Assembly: GCF_012273895.1 (NCBI RefSeq)
Contig: NC_052114.1
Span: 8,351,927-8,415,926 of the forward strand
Source: Zerene cesonia
Lineage: Eukaryota > Arthropoda > Insecta > Lepidoptera > Pieridae
Reading direction: 5' to 3'
DNA length: 64,000 nt
Made by a program: the position numbers and the translations under genes. Below the pieces are notes generated by a model that ran no database searches, had not been told where the DNA came from, and worked only from the letters and a program-made list of their open reading frames with translations. Shown piece after piece: positions 53,811 to 64,000 of this stretch. Within the stretch, counting starts at the first letter, position 1; each line of letters begins with the position of its first letter.

Positions 53811-55405
53811 TTAATCAGATCTAGGTCTTTTCTTTGCTTTCTTTTCCTTATTGATTTTATAAGCTGCAGACATCTTTTGTAAGTTCTCTTTGTGTACTTT
53901 GTCATGATCAACAATTCTTTTAGGATAATCAACCCCTATTACACATCCTGCAGCAGTTTGTACAGATTTAGGTGCCTTCCAAGGCTCATAAATATATTCA
54001 GTTGGATATTTCTTCAGCTCGGGCACATATTTTCGAATATATAAACCTTCTTTATCAGTTTTCTTACCAAATGCAACTGGGCTGTACACACGAAAAAATT
54101 TGTAGAAGAAGGCAGAAGCAGATAGCCACATCCAATTACCAGCATTTAAAGACCAGTCATAGTCCAACAAGAGATCTTCAAAAACCTTAGCTCCTTCTTC
54201 CCAAGAAACCCATAAATCTCCCCTTGTTAAAAAGCAAGCTACCATGTGCCTAGCTAAATGATGTATCCATCCTTCTTGTCTTAACTGGCGCATAATAGCA
54301 TCAACAAATGGATAGCCAGTTCTACCCTCTGCCCAAGCCTTTAAGTATTCATCATTTTTCTTCCAAGGTATCTGTGTACAGACAGAATTACCAACCATCT
54401 TATCAAAATTTTCTGTCCCTGTTCCAGCTGTGTAATAAAACTCTCTCCACATTAGTTGTCCCAAGAGCGAAACTGGGGGCTCACTGTGCCTACTTCCACT
54501 TTCAACTTGTTTTAGTCTGTGATAAAATAGTTTAGCAGACAAACAACCATGGCTTAAATAAGGACTTAATACAGTTGTACTTGGCTCTATACTGTTTGGA
54601 GAAGTGTTAGGTTTTTCAAATGCACACACCCATTGCTTTTTAGCCATATACATGTCAAGTCTCTTAAGAGCTTCTGTTTCACCACCTGGATATTTACATT
54701 CTGAGGCAGTCGACTCATCCAAACCCATTTCTGACAAACTTGGTACATCATAATCTTTAGAATCAAAGTCTGGAGGTTTACAATGATCTGATATTTGCTT
54801 TGTGATTTCTATAGTTTCCTTCACCTGAACATCTTTTACCAATGAGAGAAACTTCTGGTATGTTATTGGCACATTTCCATTGTTTTTTTTTAAGGCACTG
54901 TTACAATCATAGACTGTGTGTTGAACTCTTTTAACCACAAATATATTATTTTCATCACAATATTTCTCAACAATTTCATCCTGTGATACATAAACGGGAT
55001 CAATATCCACTTGTGAAGTTAAGTATTTTACATCCCATTTCTTTAAAAATTCCAGCAAACATTGGGCTCTCTTTCCTTTTATTATGTAGAGCCGAGTGTT
55101 TAATTTTCTCAAATTTGTGTCCAAGTCTTGAAGACTCTGAATTAAAAATCGCAGCCTATTTCCACGAATCTGACCCCTGATTTCGGAATCAATTATGAAT
55201 ATAGGCCTCAAAATGTGTTTTCTATTCTCAGCCTGAAAACAGAAAGTTTATAAGATGAACTATTTTGGCGCTCTCAATTTATTACATTTGCGAACTTGGG
55301 GAATAAATATGAACTTACCTCATTAATTGCATTGCGCAATGCCAGATTATCGTGTAAACGCAAATCCAATCGAAACCAGTGAACAACTGAAGGAATAGCA
55401 GACAT
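53811..55405 (-). CDS. phr6-4: (6-4) photolyase, complete, two exons
   Basis: FAD-dependent enzyme that uses blue/near-UV light to reverse pyrimidine(6-4)pyrimidone photoproducts in DNA. Exon 1 is 55405-55319 (29 codons, starting MSAIPSVVHWFRLDLRLHDN); an 86-base intron follows; exon 2 is 55232-53811. The product is 502 residues, near the family's usual length. The N-terminal photolyase/cryptochrome alpha/beta domain is followed by the helical FAD domain with TTVLSPYLSHGCLS, GQLMWREFYY, GRTGYPFVDAIMRQL and LDYDWSLNAGNWMWLSASAFF. WIHHLARHMVACF contains the two histidines of (6-4) repair, at residues 354 and 358. SASAFF and the short tail separate it from animal CRY2 (SCSSFF, long tail) and from CPD photolyases. 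A basic C-terminal stretch, KEKKAKKRPR, is a likely nuclear signal. An AATAAA lies about 30 bases after the stop. Confidence 0.95.
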
Positions 55406-56286
55406 GGCGTGCAAATATTTTATCATACATAGGACCTAAATTGCTTGAAAAGTAAATAATTAATAGGCTTTACTAAAAATACAAATAAATTAATAACAAT
55501 ACAAATGTTTTGACTTTTGAATTAAACTTATTTTTCCCGCACACATCTATATGCATTAAGCATGTGATATTTACTGTCAACTGTCAAATGTCAGTATTCC
55601 ACAGATTAAGAACTAGTTACTCAATACTCCTACTCTGTGTCAATTATTGTCAATGTAAATTGTAAATTAACAATGAATTAAAGATTGAGATATTAATTAT
55701 GAATAATTTGTCTGCTCTCCAAATCTTTACTTAATTATATTACTTATTATGCGCCGAGTCCACCAGTATCGTGTCTGCAGCGATAAGGTTTCTATGCAAT
55801 TTTTTATAAATATTATTCTGAATGCAAAATAGATAGAGTCCTCCCTAGACTATCATATTATATTCTGTGGGTAGGAGTTGTCATGGTAACCACTCTCGAA
55901 AACATTAATGAAAAACCATATTCGCAAACACAGAGTATCAAGTAACTGCAGATACTTTTTATAGGTATTAATTACGTGCAGACTAGGAATAGTAATTATT
56001 ACCAATGAAATTATTTTAAGAAATCATTTAACAAATGGTAATTCAGTGCAACAAGTTATTGCAAAGGTTTACCAAACAAATGACAGATGAATGATAAGTT
56101 TGTGTCAAATTCAAATTATATTGTCTGTTTTTTAAATAATATCCAACTTTATCCCCAGACAAAATTTTCAAAAAATTCGTATTATATATTCGTAATTTAC
56201 CACTGATAGATACATAATCACAGTAAATATCTACATTATGTGCGTGATAAAATAGAGAAACCTCAACAGCGATATGACACCCCAAA
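55406..56286. promoter_or_regulatory. Divergent promoter region between (6-4) photolyase and SPATA6-like gene
   Basis: The two start codons face away from each other with 881 bases between them, so both promoters and 5' UTRs must lie here unless distant 5' exons exist. The stretch is AT-rich and lacks recognised repeats. It contains clustered ACTGTCAA/TGACAG-like words at about 55573-55595. No clear TATA box or canonical E-box could be assigned. Confidence 0.5.
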
Positions 56287-59200
56287 ATGCCTAAAGTTAT
56301 TGAATTAACTATTGAAATAGATGTTCAAAAGGTAAAAATGATCATATAATCCTGGAAAGTTACAGTTACAGTAAACAAGTAAAAGGAACCTTTGAATATG
56401 TGTTTGAATTGCCTTAACTCAGCTATAAAGTTTGATATATTTATGTTTTTTTAGGTATCATGCCCAGGAGTTTGGCTTTGCCAGGATGGCCGTGTATCCC
56501 TTACAGTATTTGCATTGGGGACGAGTTACCAAACCTGTCTGCTACCCCCTTTATTTCCACTTTTGTTTAGAGATGTTTTCTACTTCAGGAAGAGGTTCCA
56601 AGAAAGTTGTGCACTGAATAATATCTGCTGTTTGTTAAGTAAATATCACAACCACACATTTTAATATTTTATGGTACTTATTTACTCAGAATTGTATACC
56701 ATTCCGAAACTGTTTATTTAGTAGACACTCTGAAGTCAATTTTGGCAGCTTGTGGTACAGTTACCAAGCTCGCTGAGGTCATGCAAAAAATTAAATAAAA
56801 CCTAACACCTTTTTATCTAATCTTGCAGTAAACACTACGTTTCTGCTTGCTATTTAGAAAATGTATCTATTTAAATTCATATTTTGTTTTAATATTTTTG
56901 TTATTATTACATTTTCATTATTATTACATTTTCGTTATTATTACATTTTTGTTATTATTACAGAGGATGAAACAATATACTGTGAACTAGTGCAATGGTG
57001 TGAAGATTGTGCAAGAAATGAGTGTGTGATCCTAGCACAGTATCTTGGTGCTCTCAATGATGTTCTGTTCCCTCCAAATATGTGTTCCACAGATGGAGTT
57101 GATCTGCTTATGCGAAGGTCTAAAGAATTTCCGGTAATGTTATCTGGTTGGAAATTAATGCTGTATAGTTTAAGTTTTAAATCATAAGCCACTATAGTTT
57201 CTACTTTACACTTCGAAATTAGCAATTGTCATTAATTTATTTCACAAACAAAAATATGGGGCAGCACATTAACTGACTTTTTTGTATCGTAATATTGACT
57301 ATTCACACACTTCTATAACATTATAATGCATATGTTACCATAGGATTGTAAAAACCCGATACATTATAATGTAACTTCCGAGACTGTTATTCCTAAAGAA
57401 ATGATTATTAGACTATGATGCAAATACATCATAATATTATAAATTTACCTTTCCCAAGTGTTGGTTGGGTGCAATTGCGAGTCAACAGAGTCGCGGGATT
57501 GCTATTTCGGTGTAGTTTAAATAAACCAAACCGGTCATAAAGAATGGCAATTTCACCATTTAACGGTTTCAAATTGATAGCTTATAATTGGTATTTTTCT
57601 TAGTTTGTGTCTGTATACATAATAGTGCATGGAGTGTGAATAATGATATTTTAGCTGCTATTCACTCAAAGCACATAATAAAGCATCTTAAGCTAGTTGA
57701 CTGTATCACGGAAATAGCGTGTAAATCTAAATAATTACAAACACTAATATTACTTCACTAGTGAGTGACTGCTCTTTTATTATTTTAGATCATAACTGTA
57801 GGTTAACATTCAAAATGTGTATTCATCAATATCCTATTTGTAGGGTATTTTGTCACCTAAAATCGAAATTTCTACAAAAGTGCGAATAGATGAAGTATGG
57901 AATCAGGCTTGTAACTTATTCAATACAACAAAAGTTAAGGCCTGCCACTGCAATGCCATGGATACAGAAGTTACCAGACAGAAGCAGGTCTGTCATTCAG
58001 CACAATATCATAGGTAATTTTTTTTTATAATAATGTTATATTTTTTCATTAATTTATTTATAAGTCGTTCGATCGTTCATCGTTCGTTTGTACCTTTGCT
58101 CGTCCGTTCTTTCTTCTTTTTCTGTTAAGTTTTGTATCAAATATCTCGCAAAATTTGCCTGCTCACCATTTACTTTACACAGATGCTTCACTTTTTTTTC
58201 AGAATCAAATGCAACCAAAGCAGAAGAATGCCATCCAGATCTCGATCTCGTTCAAGGGGATCTAGGTCTAGATCGCGGTCTTGTTGCAGTCTCGACGCCA
58301 ATGATCCTTCAGTTTACGCGTCCTGCCGATGTCCCAAGTAAGTGATGTATTCAAGAAAAGCCTGAGTTAATAAATTTTATGAATTATAACTTGCAATACT
58401 GATACTTAACGAAAAAAAGTGAAGTCCCGTGTCCCCTACTGGGGTATGGGGCAGATGGAACTTATAACTTGTTACTTGAATCACAGAAAAGACCTGCCCT
58501 CAATAAGCATTCTGTGGGGACTAACAAGGAAAAACGTTTTGGCCTGGCAGGACACGGAAGGCTGATCACCTACGTGTCCATAAAGAAAATCGATCATTTA
58601 TTACATTATTCCCAAGGGGACATGGATATTCACTCAAAAGTGCCCAAACTTAATAATCATCACCATCAGCCCATATATGTTCCCACTGTTGGGACTCAGG
58701 CCTCCTATGAGGGTTCAGGGCATAATCCACCACACTGGCCAAGTGCGGGTTGGCAGATATCACATGTCGTCGAACTTTTGATTCTTCGACATGCCGGTTT
58801 TCTCACGATGTTTTCCTTCACCGCTTTAAGCAGTGGTGATGTTATCTACATGCGCAGATAAATTGAAAAATCAATTTATTTAATGCACGCTCGCCCGGTC
58901 TCGAACCACGACGTCCGAGGTTCTCACCACTGAGCCACCACTGCTTTTTAACATAATAATATTAATATTCAAATTCCCCCCTAATCGTTCGTAGTCCGCT
59001 TAAGTCCCGCGTGTCCCTGTCCCAATGTCCCACGCCCCGTCGCACGTGTCGACAGTACAGCGTGTACAATGTGGACACTAGTGACGTGGTATGGGGGGCG
59101 AATGGCAATAGAGATTGGGATAATGAAGGACGGTAATTGAATGAGTTCTATTCGTGCTGATATGTTGTTAGTTGAATTATGGTACATGTAAAAATATGTG

Positions 59201-59858
59201 TGTTAAATAAAATTATGTGCATTATAGTTTTGCTAAAGATGGTTGGTTAGGACTTAGTAATAATTAGTACCATTGGATACAAATGATGTACTTGCAAAGA
59301 TAGCTTTATGGATTGTTTAGAATTTATTTAATCTTTTTAGTTATACTGTACATACATTACATTATTAATATTTTGGAAATTTTGTTATAGTATGCAGTAT
59401 CTGTGTTTTTTTAAGTTAAATGTTGTTATTCTAATGCTACGTAGTTGTTGATTGTAATTTCTGCCCACGATCAAATCGAATATATTTAAAGATTTGTTGT
59501 GTAAGAAAATAGACAAAATTGTGTATGCTGTTTTGACTTCTATAGCCCTTTATTCTTTTTCAGAATGTATAATGTATTGATATACATCTATAAAACGTTA
59601 CATTATAATATTATATATGAAAAAGAAACATCCTGATTAACTATATTATATAGTTTATTTATTTTCAGGCAATCCATGGATACTGAGATGCAACTCCCAA
59701 GTGAAGAAAGGATACAAAAGTTATTACTTGAAAGCAGATACATTGATCTCGACCAGCAAAGTAAATGTTCAGACAAAAAGAAATATAGCTTTAAAGTATC
59801 GCCTTGCTTGTGCGAAATTTGTAAACGGTACCATGAACTGTTTCATTCGGATAGTTGA
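56287..59858 (+). CDS. Spata6: SPATA6-like protein, complete, six exons
   Basis: SPATA6 proteins are needed in mammals to build the sperm connecting piece that joins head to tail. Exons: 56287-56331, 56455-56638, 56964-57133, 57844-58013, 58203-58337, 59669-59858. All are GT-AG with matching phases, giving 297 residues. The N-terminal domain begins MPKVIELTIEIDVQKVSCPG and continues with VSLTVFALG, LPPLFPLLFRDVFYFRKRF, DETIYCELVQ, LFPPN, DLLMRRSKEFP and GILSPKIEIST. These follow the SPATA6 N-terminal order (CPGV, PPxFPLxF, YDTAIFELIQ-like, VLMRRS, PKLEFST). Exon 5 encodes an Arg-Ser repeat (about residues 198-215) and, with exon 6, several cysteine pairs (CRCPK, CLCEICKRYH). The protein is shorter than the roughly 490-residue mammalian form. 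Family assignment is strong for exons 1-4; exons 5-6 are joined by phase and splice sites. Confidence 0.85.
58419..58475 (-). mobile_element. SINE family S1, 3' fragment (reverse) in SPATA6-like intron 5
   Basis: GAAGTCCCGTGTCCCCTACT followed by GGGGTATGGGGCAGATG is the reverse complement of the S1 3' end. Confidence 0.7.
58510..58600 (+). mobile_element. SINE family S1, middle fragment (forward)
   Basis: GGCCTGGCAGGACACGGAAG, GCTGATCACCTACGTGTCC and AAGAAAATCGATCA are the S1 body in the opposite orientation to the neighbouring fragment. Confidence 0.7.
58640..58945 (-). mobile_element. tRNA-derived SINE, family S2, near full length
   Basis: Read on the minus strand, it starts with a tRNA-like head: A-box GGCTCAGTGGTGAGAACC and B-box TGGTTCGAGACC. 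Then come CATCGTGAGAAAACCGGCAT, GCACTTGGCCAGTGTGG and a 3' part with CCCAACAGTGGGAAC. It sits in SPATA6-like intron 5. Confidence 0.75.
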
Positions 59859-61304
59859 TACCAAAGGGCATAGACCATAGACAAACATCAATATTTTTTT
59901 ATATAAATCTTTGCAGGTATTAAAGAATTTTTTTTGTAGGACTTTTGATGCACTGTACTCAAATATTAAAGACTGTTTTTTGTATTATCATAGAAAATTG
60001 TATATACTTATGAATCGTATTAATTTATTGTTATGTTATTTAATGAATTTAATTATTATATTATTCTGTTAACTCGACCGATCAATTAATAGGAAAAATA
60101 AAGCATTAACACATATTAATATAACCACTGTTTATTTTACTAGATACGAATTCGAAATATAGAGGTAACGTAAAATTATTTTTTCTACATTATGGCTTGT
60201 ATTAAAAATTTAAGGTTATCATATTAGAATTGAATAAGATTACAATTGTATATTTTTATGTAAAGGCATACATTGAGCATTCAAAGGCAGTGTATATTTA
60301 AAAAGTCCTTTGCGCATGCATTGAATAGCAAAAAAATATTTTAAAAGAAAATGCAGCAAAATAATCACTTGTGATAAGATTCAAGTAGACACCATTCATT
60401 ATTGTACAATTTTATACACTTATTAAAAATAACTTACACACAATTTATTAAGGACGGAAGACATTATTATATTCAGCCTTCATTATTATAATTAATTGGT
60501 AGATTTTAACTAACATTTGTACATCGATTCTCACGCTAAATAAAATATGATTGTATTTATTAGTAATACTAATTAGATATGTTGATATAATAGAAATAAT
60601 ACACATTTAAAATTAAATCAATTAATGGGTATATATCCGATTACGACACAAGAAACATGTTTTGAAAGTACTTTTTTTCCAATTATACATTTTCATTCCC
60701 CCTTCTCTGATTATACATCTATAGTACAATACGCAGACAAGCAAGCGAAAGGAGCACTTACAATAATTCATATCAGTTATTCTTTTTTTATAAAACAGAA
60801 TGAAAAAAGGTATCGTAACATTTTTAAGTGCTTTAATCAAATATGAAACCCACAAAATAGTGTTTTGTGGGTGGGTTAAAGATCAATAGGTATTAAAAAT
60901 TCATCATCACTATATGAACAACAATTTCAGAATACATAGATAACTTCCATAGACAACCATAGACTTAGGACCTTAGACAACGTTATGACAATAACTAAAA
61001 ATTAATGATAGCACAAATCAAAGAGTACCAAATAGCACCACTAGATACAGGTGCACCATTTCATCTATTTTAGGTTTTAGCATATATAACAAATTATCAA
61101 CACAAATATTTAATCTATGACACTTGAGCCAACCTTAATCAGCAAAATTTACTAAACAATATCATCAAAAGTATCAGAGAAATTTTAACGAAGTGGATAA
61201 AAATTAGATATTAAGGCTTCAACGATTCATCTATATTAAAACGTCTAATATTCTAATCTATTTAGTTCATTCAAAACAAAATCACTCTTCACAATCTCTA
61301 AGTC
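59859..61304. other. Convergent intergenic region between SPATA6-like and ABCG genes
   Basis: About 1.45 kb holding both 3' UTRs. Nothing else is recognisable. Confidence 0.6.
60097..60102 (+). terminator. AATAAA polyadenylation signal, SPATA6-like gene
   Basis: AATAAA about 240 bases after the stop codon of the SPATA6-like gene, in the right orientation. Confidence 0.45.
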
Positions 61305-63837
61305 CTAGGGCGTATTGACAGTTACTTTGTGACCTTTCATAGAAGACCGTTCCTTCGTTTTCGCATACTTAGTGCAATCGAATACAAACGCAAAGATGGC
61401 GACTAGAGCGAAAACCGCATAGAATATTGCTAAAGCGATGAGGAAACTGTCTTCGTTTTGTTCCCAAATCCGGTCCGACCGCAAATAGTCGTAGTTCGAC
61501 AGAACCTGGGTGCCGTTTGGTGGAGGACACGGCGATTGTACTATTATATCTAAATGTTGCCTCTGAAAAAAAATGTTAGAATATAATAAATTGGGTTGTT
61601 GAAAAAAGATATATCAATTGAAAAGCCATTAACAAAATTCAAAAGCGATCAATCTATTTAAGTGGAAACACTGCATAATTTGTTATACCTAATAATCTTT
61701 CACTACACTATTGTAAAGTTACTATAGTTTTATTAAAAAAAAAAAATACGTCTTTGATACCCAAAAAAACCTATAAAAGATCAAACACAACGCAAGGTCT
61801 AGCATGAATTTGCTAATTAACAGATGTAAACAATTTCAAAGTAAGAGTTACCAACCTGTTTATTAGTACACCTCAAATCTTTACTAATACTGCTTCTCAA
61901 GGCGGTCTCACTCAGTTCCCGCCTCAATATTTCTGGCATCACCCATCTCGAAGGTGAGACATATAGCAGCCATTTTGTATACACGCTCATGTCTTGGTCC
62001 TGGAGCATAACTCCATTCGCAAGGGTACTAAGAAGGAGGCATAACCCGGATATAATTGAAGCTGTCTTCTCCATTGGTATTACGAAGACTGCAGCTCGAC
62101 AGAGCATTTGTATGCAGATGAGATATAGCACCGTGTAACCTGGATAATTAATAAATAGTGTTTTCTTATGTTTGATTTTACGCGAGTTTTATACGTTTAG
62201 AAATTATAGACTTTTTAGCGGATTTTAAACGCGATTTATACATTATATTATTACCAAGCTCGCTGTAAAGTGATTGAAACATCGGTTTAAATAATATAAT
62301 GAATAAATCGCGTTTAAAATCCTTTAAGAAGTCTTTATTTCTAAATTAATAGATATCTAATAACGTCCTTCTAAAAAGATAATACAGTAAAAAAATATTT
62401 TAATTGAAATTAATTATACAAAAAATTATATAATTAGTACCTAAATAAACGTAGAAGCCGTCGAACGATCCAGGCGCCTGCGCATATAAACCGGACATCG
62501 CGTAACTTGGCACCAAGTACGCGAGCCAGGTTAGTATAGCTGACCACACTTCTAAAAATTGCTGAAAATTGAATTGAATTTGTAAACATAGCTCATGTAC
62601 TGTTATAATAATAACACAGTATTAGCAAATAAAAAAGTTATTCGGATTGCATATTTTTATTTATTTTTTTAAATAAAGAACCATTAAAGAAAAACGTAAA
62701 GACCAAGAAGAGGATCATTCGTCATCATGAATACTCACATCAAACAATATAAAGACAGTCCGCGAGTACAAGCCGACGGCGATGTCGCGCTCGACGTGGC
62801 GGCGCGCGGCGGCCGCCTCGCGCGCGCTCTGCCACAGCAGCAGCGGCCACGCGCACACGCACAGCACCGAGTAGTGGTAGCCGATGCGGTCGTTGTGTGT
62901 TAACTATATAGGGTAATTACACTATATTTTGTATAGTTTTTTTTTTTTCATTGTTGTATTGTGTTGTTGTAATTGTATTGTTTTGATATTTGTGGAGCCG
63001 AATTTATGTTTCTTTCTTTCTTATTTATATTGAATCATAGTTCTATGAGTCAATTTTAATTGGATAACCAGATTCCCGCCCGCGGCTTCGCCCGCCTCCG
63101 TGTTGTTCTTACCTTTTAAACCTTCCCTTGACTATTTTTTTTAATATAAGATGAAATGCAGAGATATGATTCATTTATTCATTAAATTAAATTGTCAATG
63201 ATCAAACATATGATCACTTATATATAAATTTTTTTAATTATTAAATACTAAAAACATTTCTTTATTCAATATGACTTTTAGAAGCGTAAAATAACGAAGC
63301 CAAAGCACGAGTCTAGTCTATTGGGTCAAAGGATAGTAAAATAACTGTGTTAAAAAAGAACAGTTTTAGTTTAAAATTTTGTTCCATCAAGTAATAATAC
63401 AAAGTAGATATAAATAATATTAGAAACCAGAGAAGAATGACGAGTGCACAAAAGGCTTTATTGCTAAAAAGCAATATCTTCGAGTCAACAATGACGGGAA
63501 AAGACATGAAAGACGGTAGCAATTGTTTTTGTCTATGCTAGACCAAGAAAAGAGCCATCTAGATTTAGACTTATATATGATAAAAATGTTTTGAGGATGT
63601 AGCACCTGAAAACATTTTTTGAGGAAATTAGTTATATTTATTGGATTTATATTATAATCGGTGGAGACACAAATAATATATTTTGTATGAGCAACATAAG
63701 AGTAACAAATTACCTTAGGATCTGTACTCGGTAGGTCCCAGAAGATAGTCCCGGTGACGAGCGACATGATGGCCGCTAGCAACACTCGAGTGATCACATT
63801 GGATAGGGTTGTCATTTGTGTGTACAGCATACTCTTT
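61305..63837 (-). CDS. ABCG-subfamily half-transporter, C-terminal part (gene runs off the right edge)
   Basis: Five terminal exons: 63837-63714, 62903-62739, 62561-62441, 62139-61856 and 61562-61305 (stop TAG). All are GT-AG with matching phases, giving about 316 residues of the membrane domain. Diagnostic ABCG features are TGTIFWDLPSTDPK at the end of a helix, NDRIGYHY, an ERDIAVGLYSRTVFILFDQ segment (the connecting helix, as in ERE..GLY.), a G-rich reentrant region, and YVSPSRWVMPEILRREL. A luminal loop with cysteines (CTNK, CPPPNGT; NGT is a sequon) precedes the last helix, SFLIALAIFYAVFALVAIFAFV. The nucleotide-binding domain must lie upstream, beyond 64000. The exact ABCG orthologue and substrate cannot be told from this half; lipid or small-molecule export is typical of the subfamily. 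Confidence 0.9.
62196..62346. mobile_element. Fold-back MITE-like element in an ABCG intron
   Basis: Terminal inverted repeats of roughly 55 bases share GGATTTTAAACGCGATTTAT and ATTATATTATT and surround a core of about 35 bases with CAAGCTCGCTGTAAAGTG. A related single arm lies at 45710. Confidence 0.65.
62739..62903 (-). other. Extremely GC-rich ABCG exon
   Basis: This exon is packed with GCG/GGC/CGC codons, including an Ala-Arg run (SAREAAAARRHVERD), while its flanking introns and sister exons are much more AT-rich. The frame, length (55 codons) and splice sites are sound. Confidence 0.85.
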
Positions 63838-63945
63838 CTGTTATTACAAAATTGGTCAATAATATACAATTGGTGTTTATATTATATAACGATGAATAAG
63901 TAAAACCAAGATTATTGACATATCATAAGAAGGTATAACTGGACA

Positions 63946-64000
63946 ATACTTAGTCTGGCCATAAATACTGTTACACTTAATTATAAAAAAATATTACATT
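63946..64000 (-). repeat. 55-base repeat end at the right edge
   Basis: Perfect reverse complement of 24984-25038. The element continues past the window. Confidence 0.8.

Noticed and set aside
54060..54300. Cryptochrome (CRY2) identity for the photolyase-family gene
   Set aside because: It has SASAFF rather than SCSSFF near the flavin, the two repair histidines, and only a short basic tail; (6-4) photolyase fits better.
53972..55180. Several plus-strand open frames opposite the photolyase
   Set aside because: They are antisense shadows of the photolyase coding exon.
58469..58861. 130-residue open frame in the SPATA6-like intron
   Set aside because: It runs through S1 and S2 SINE sequence; the chain of phase-matched exons around it makes intronic repeat the better reading.

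Overview
This looks like nuclear DNA from a moth or butterfly (Lepidoptera). It is very AT-rich, genes are split by GT-AG introns, and it is crowded with short interspersed elements of kinds common in lepidopteran genomes. No prokaryotic operon, CRISPR array, complete viral genome or functional tRNA/rRNA gene is visible. Two runs of exactly 1000 N are assembly placeholders. Exon structures were worked out by hand from splice sites, reading phase and family motifs; no alignment or transcript data were available.

Layout. 1-17.2 kb: no convincing gene, many repeats. 17.2-32.0 kb (minus strand): a cystinosin gene (lysosomal cystine/H+ symporter, PQ-loop family). Seven shared coding exons lie between 26.5 and 32.0 kb. 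At least two in-phase candidate last exons follow (23.5 and 19.9 kb), and perhaps a third (17.2 kb), so the gene may encode proteins with different C-terminal tails. Both N gaps lie in the long introns leading to these exons. 32-53 kb: mostly non-coding and repeat-rich, with one possible untranslated exon (49.4 kb) and one possible tiny terminal exon (53.05 kb).

53.8-55.4 kb (minus): a complete two-exon (6-4) photolyase. 56.3-59.9 kb (plus): a complete six-exon SPATA6-like gene, a sperm-tail/neck protein family. The two are divergent, with about 0.9 kb between start codons. 61.3-63.8 kb (minus): the last five exons of an ABCG half-transporter, covering most of the membrane domain and the C-terminus; its ATPase domain lies beyond the right edge. 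SPATA6-like and ABCG are convergent.

The genes have no obvious joint pathway. The most interesting points are the alternative cystinosin tails (human CTNS also makes tail isoforms that differ in lysosomal targeting), a family of fold-back tRNA-derived SINEs with target-site duplications, and a probable false duplication around the first gap.
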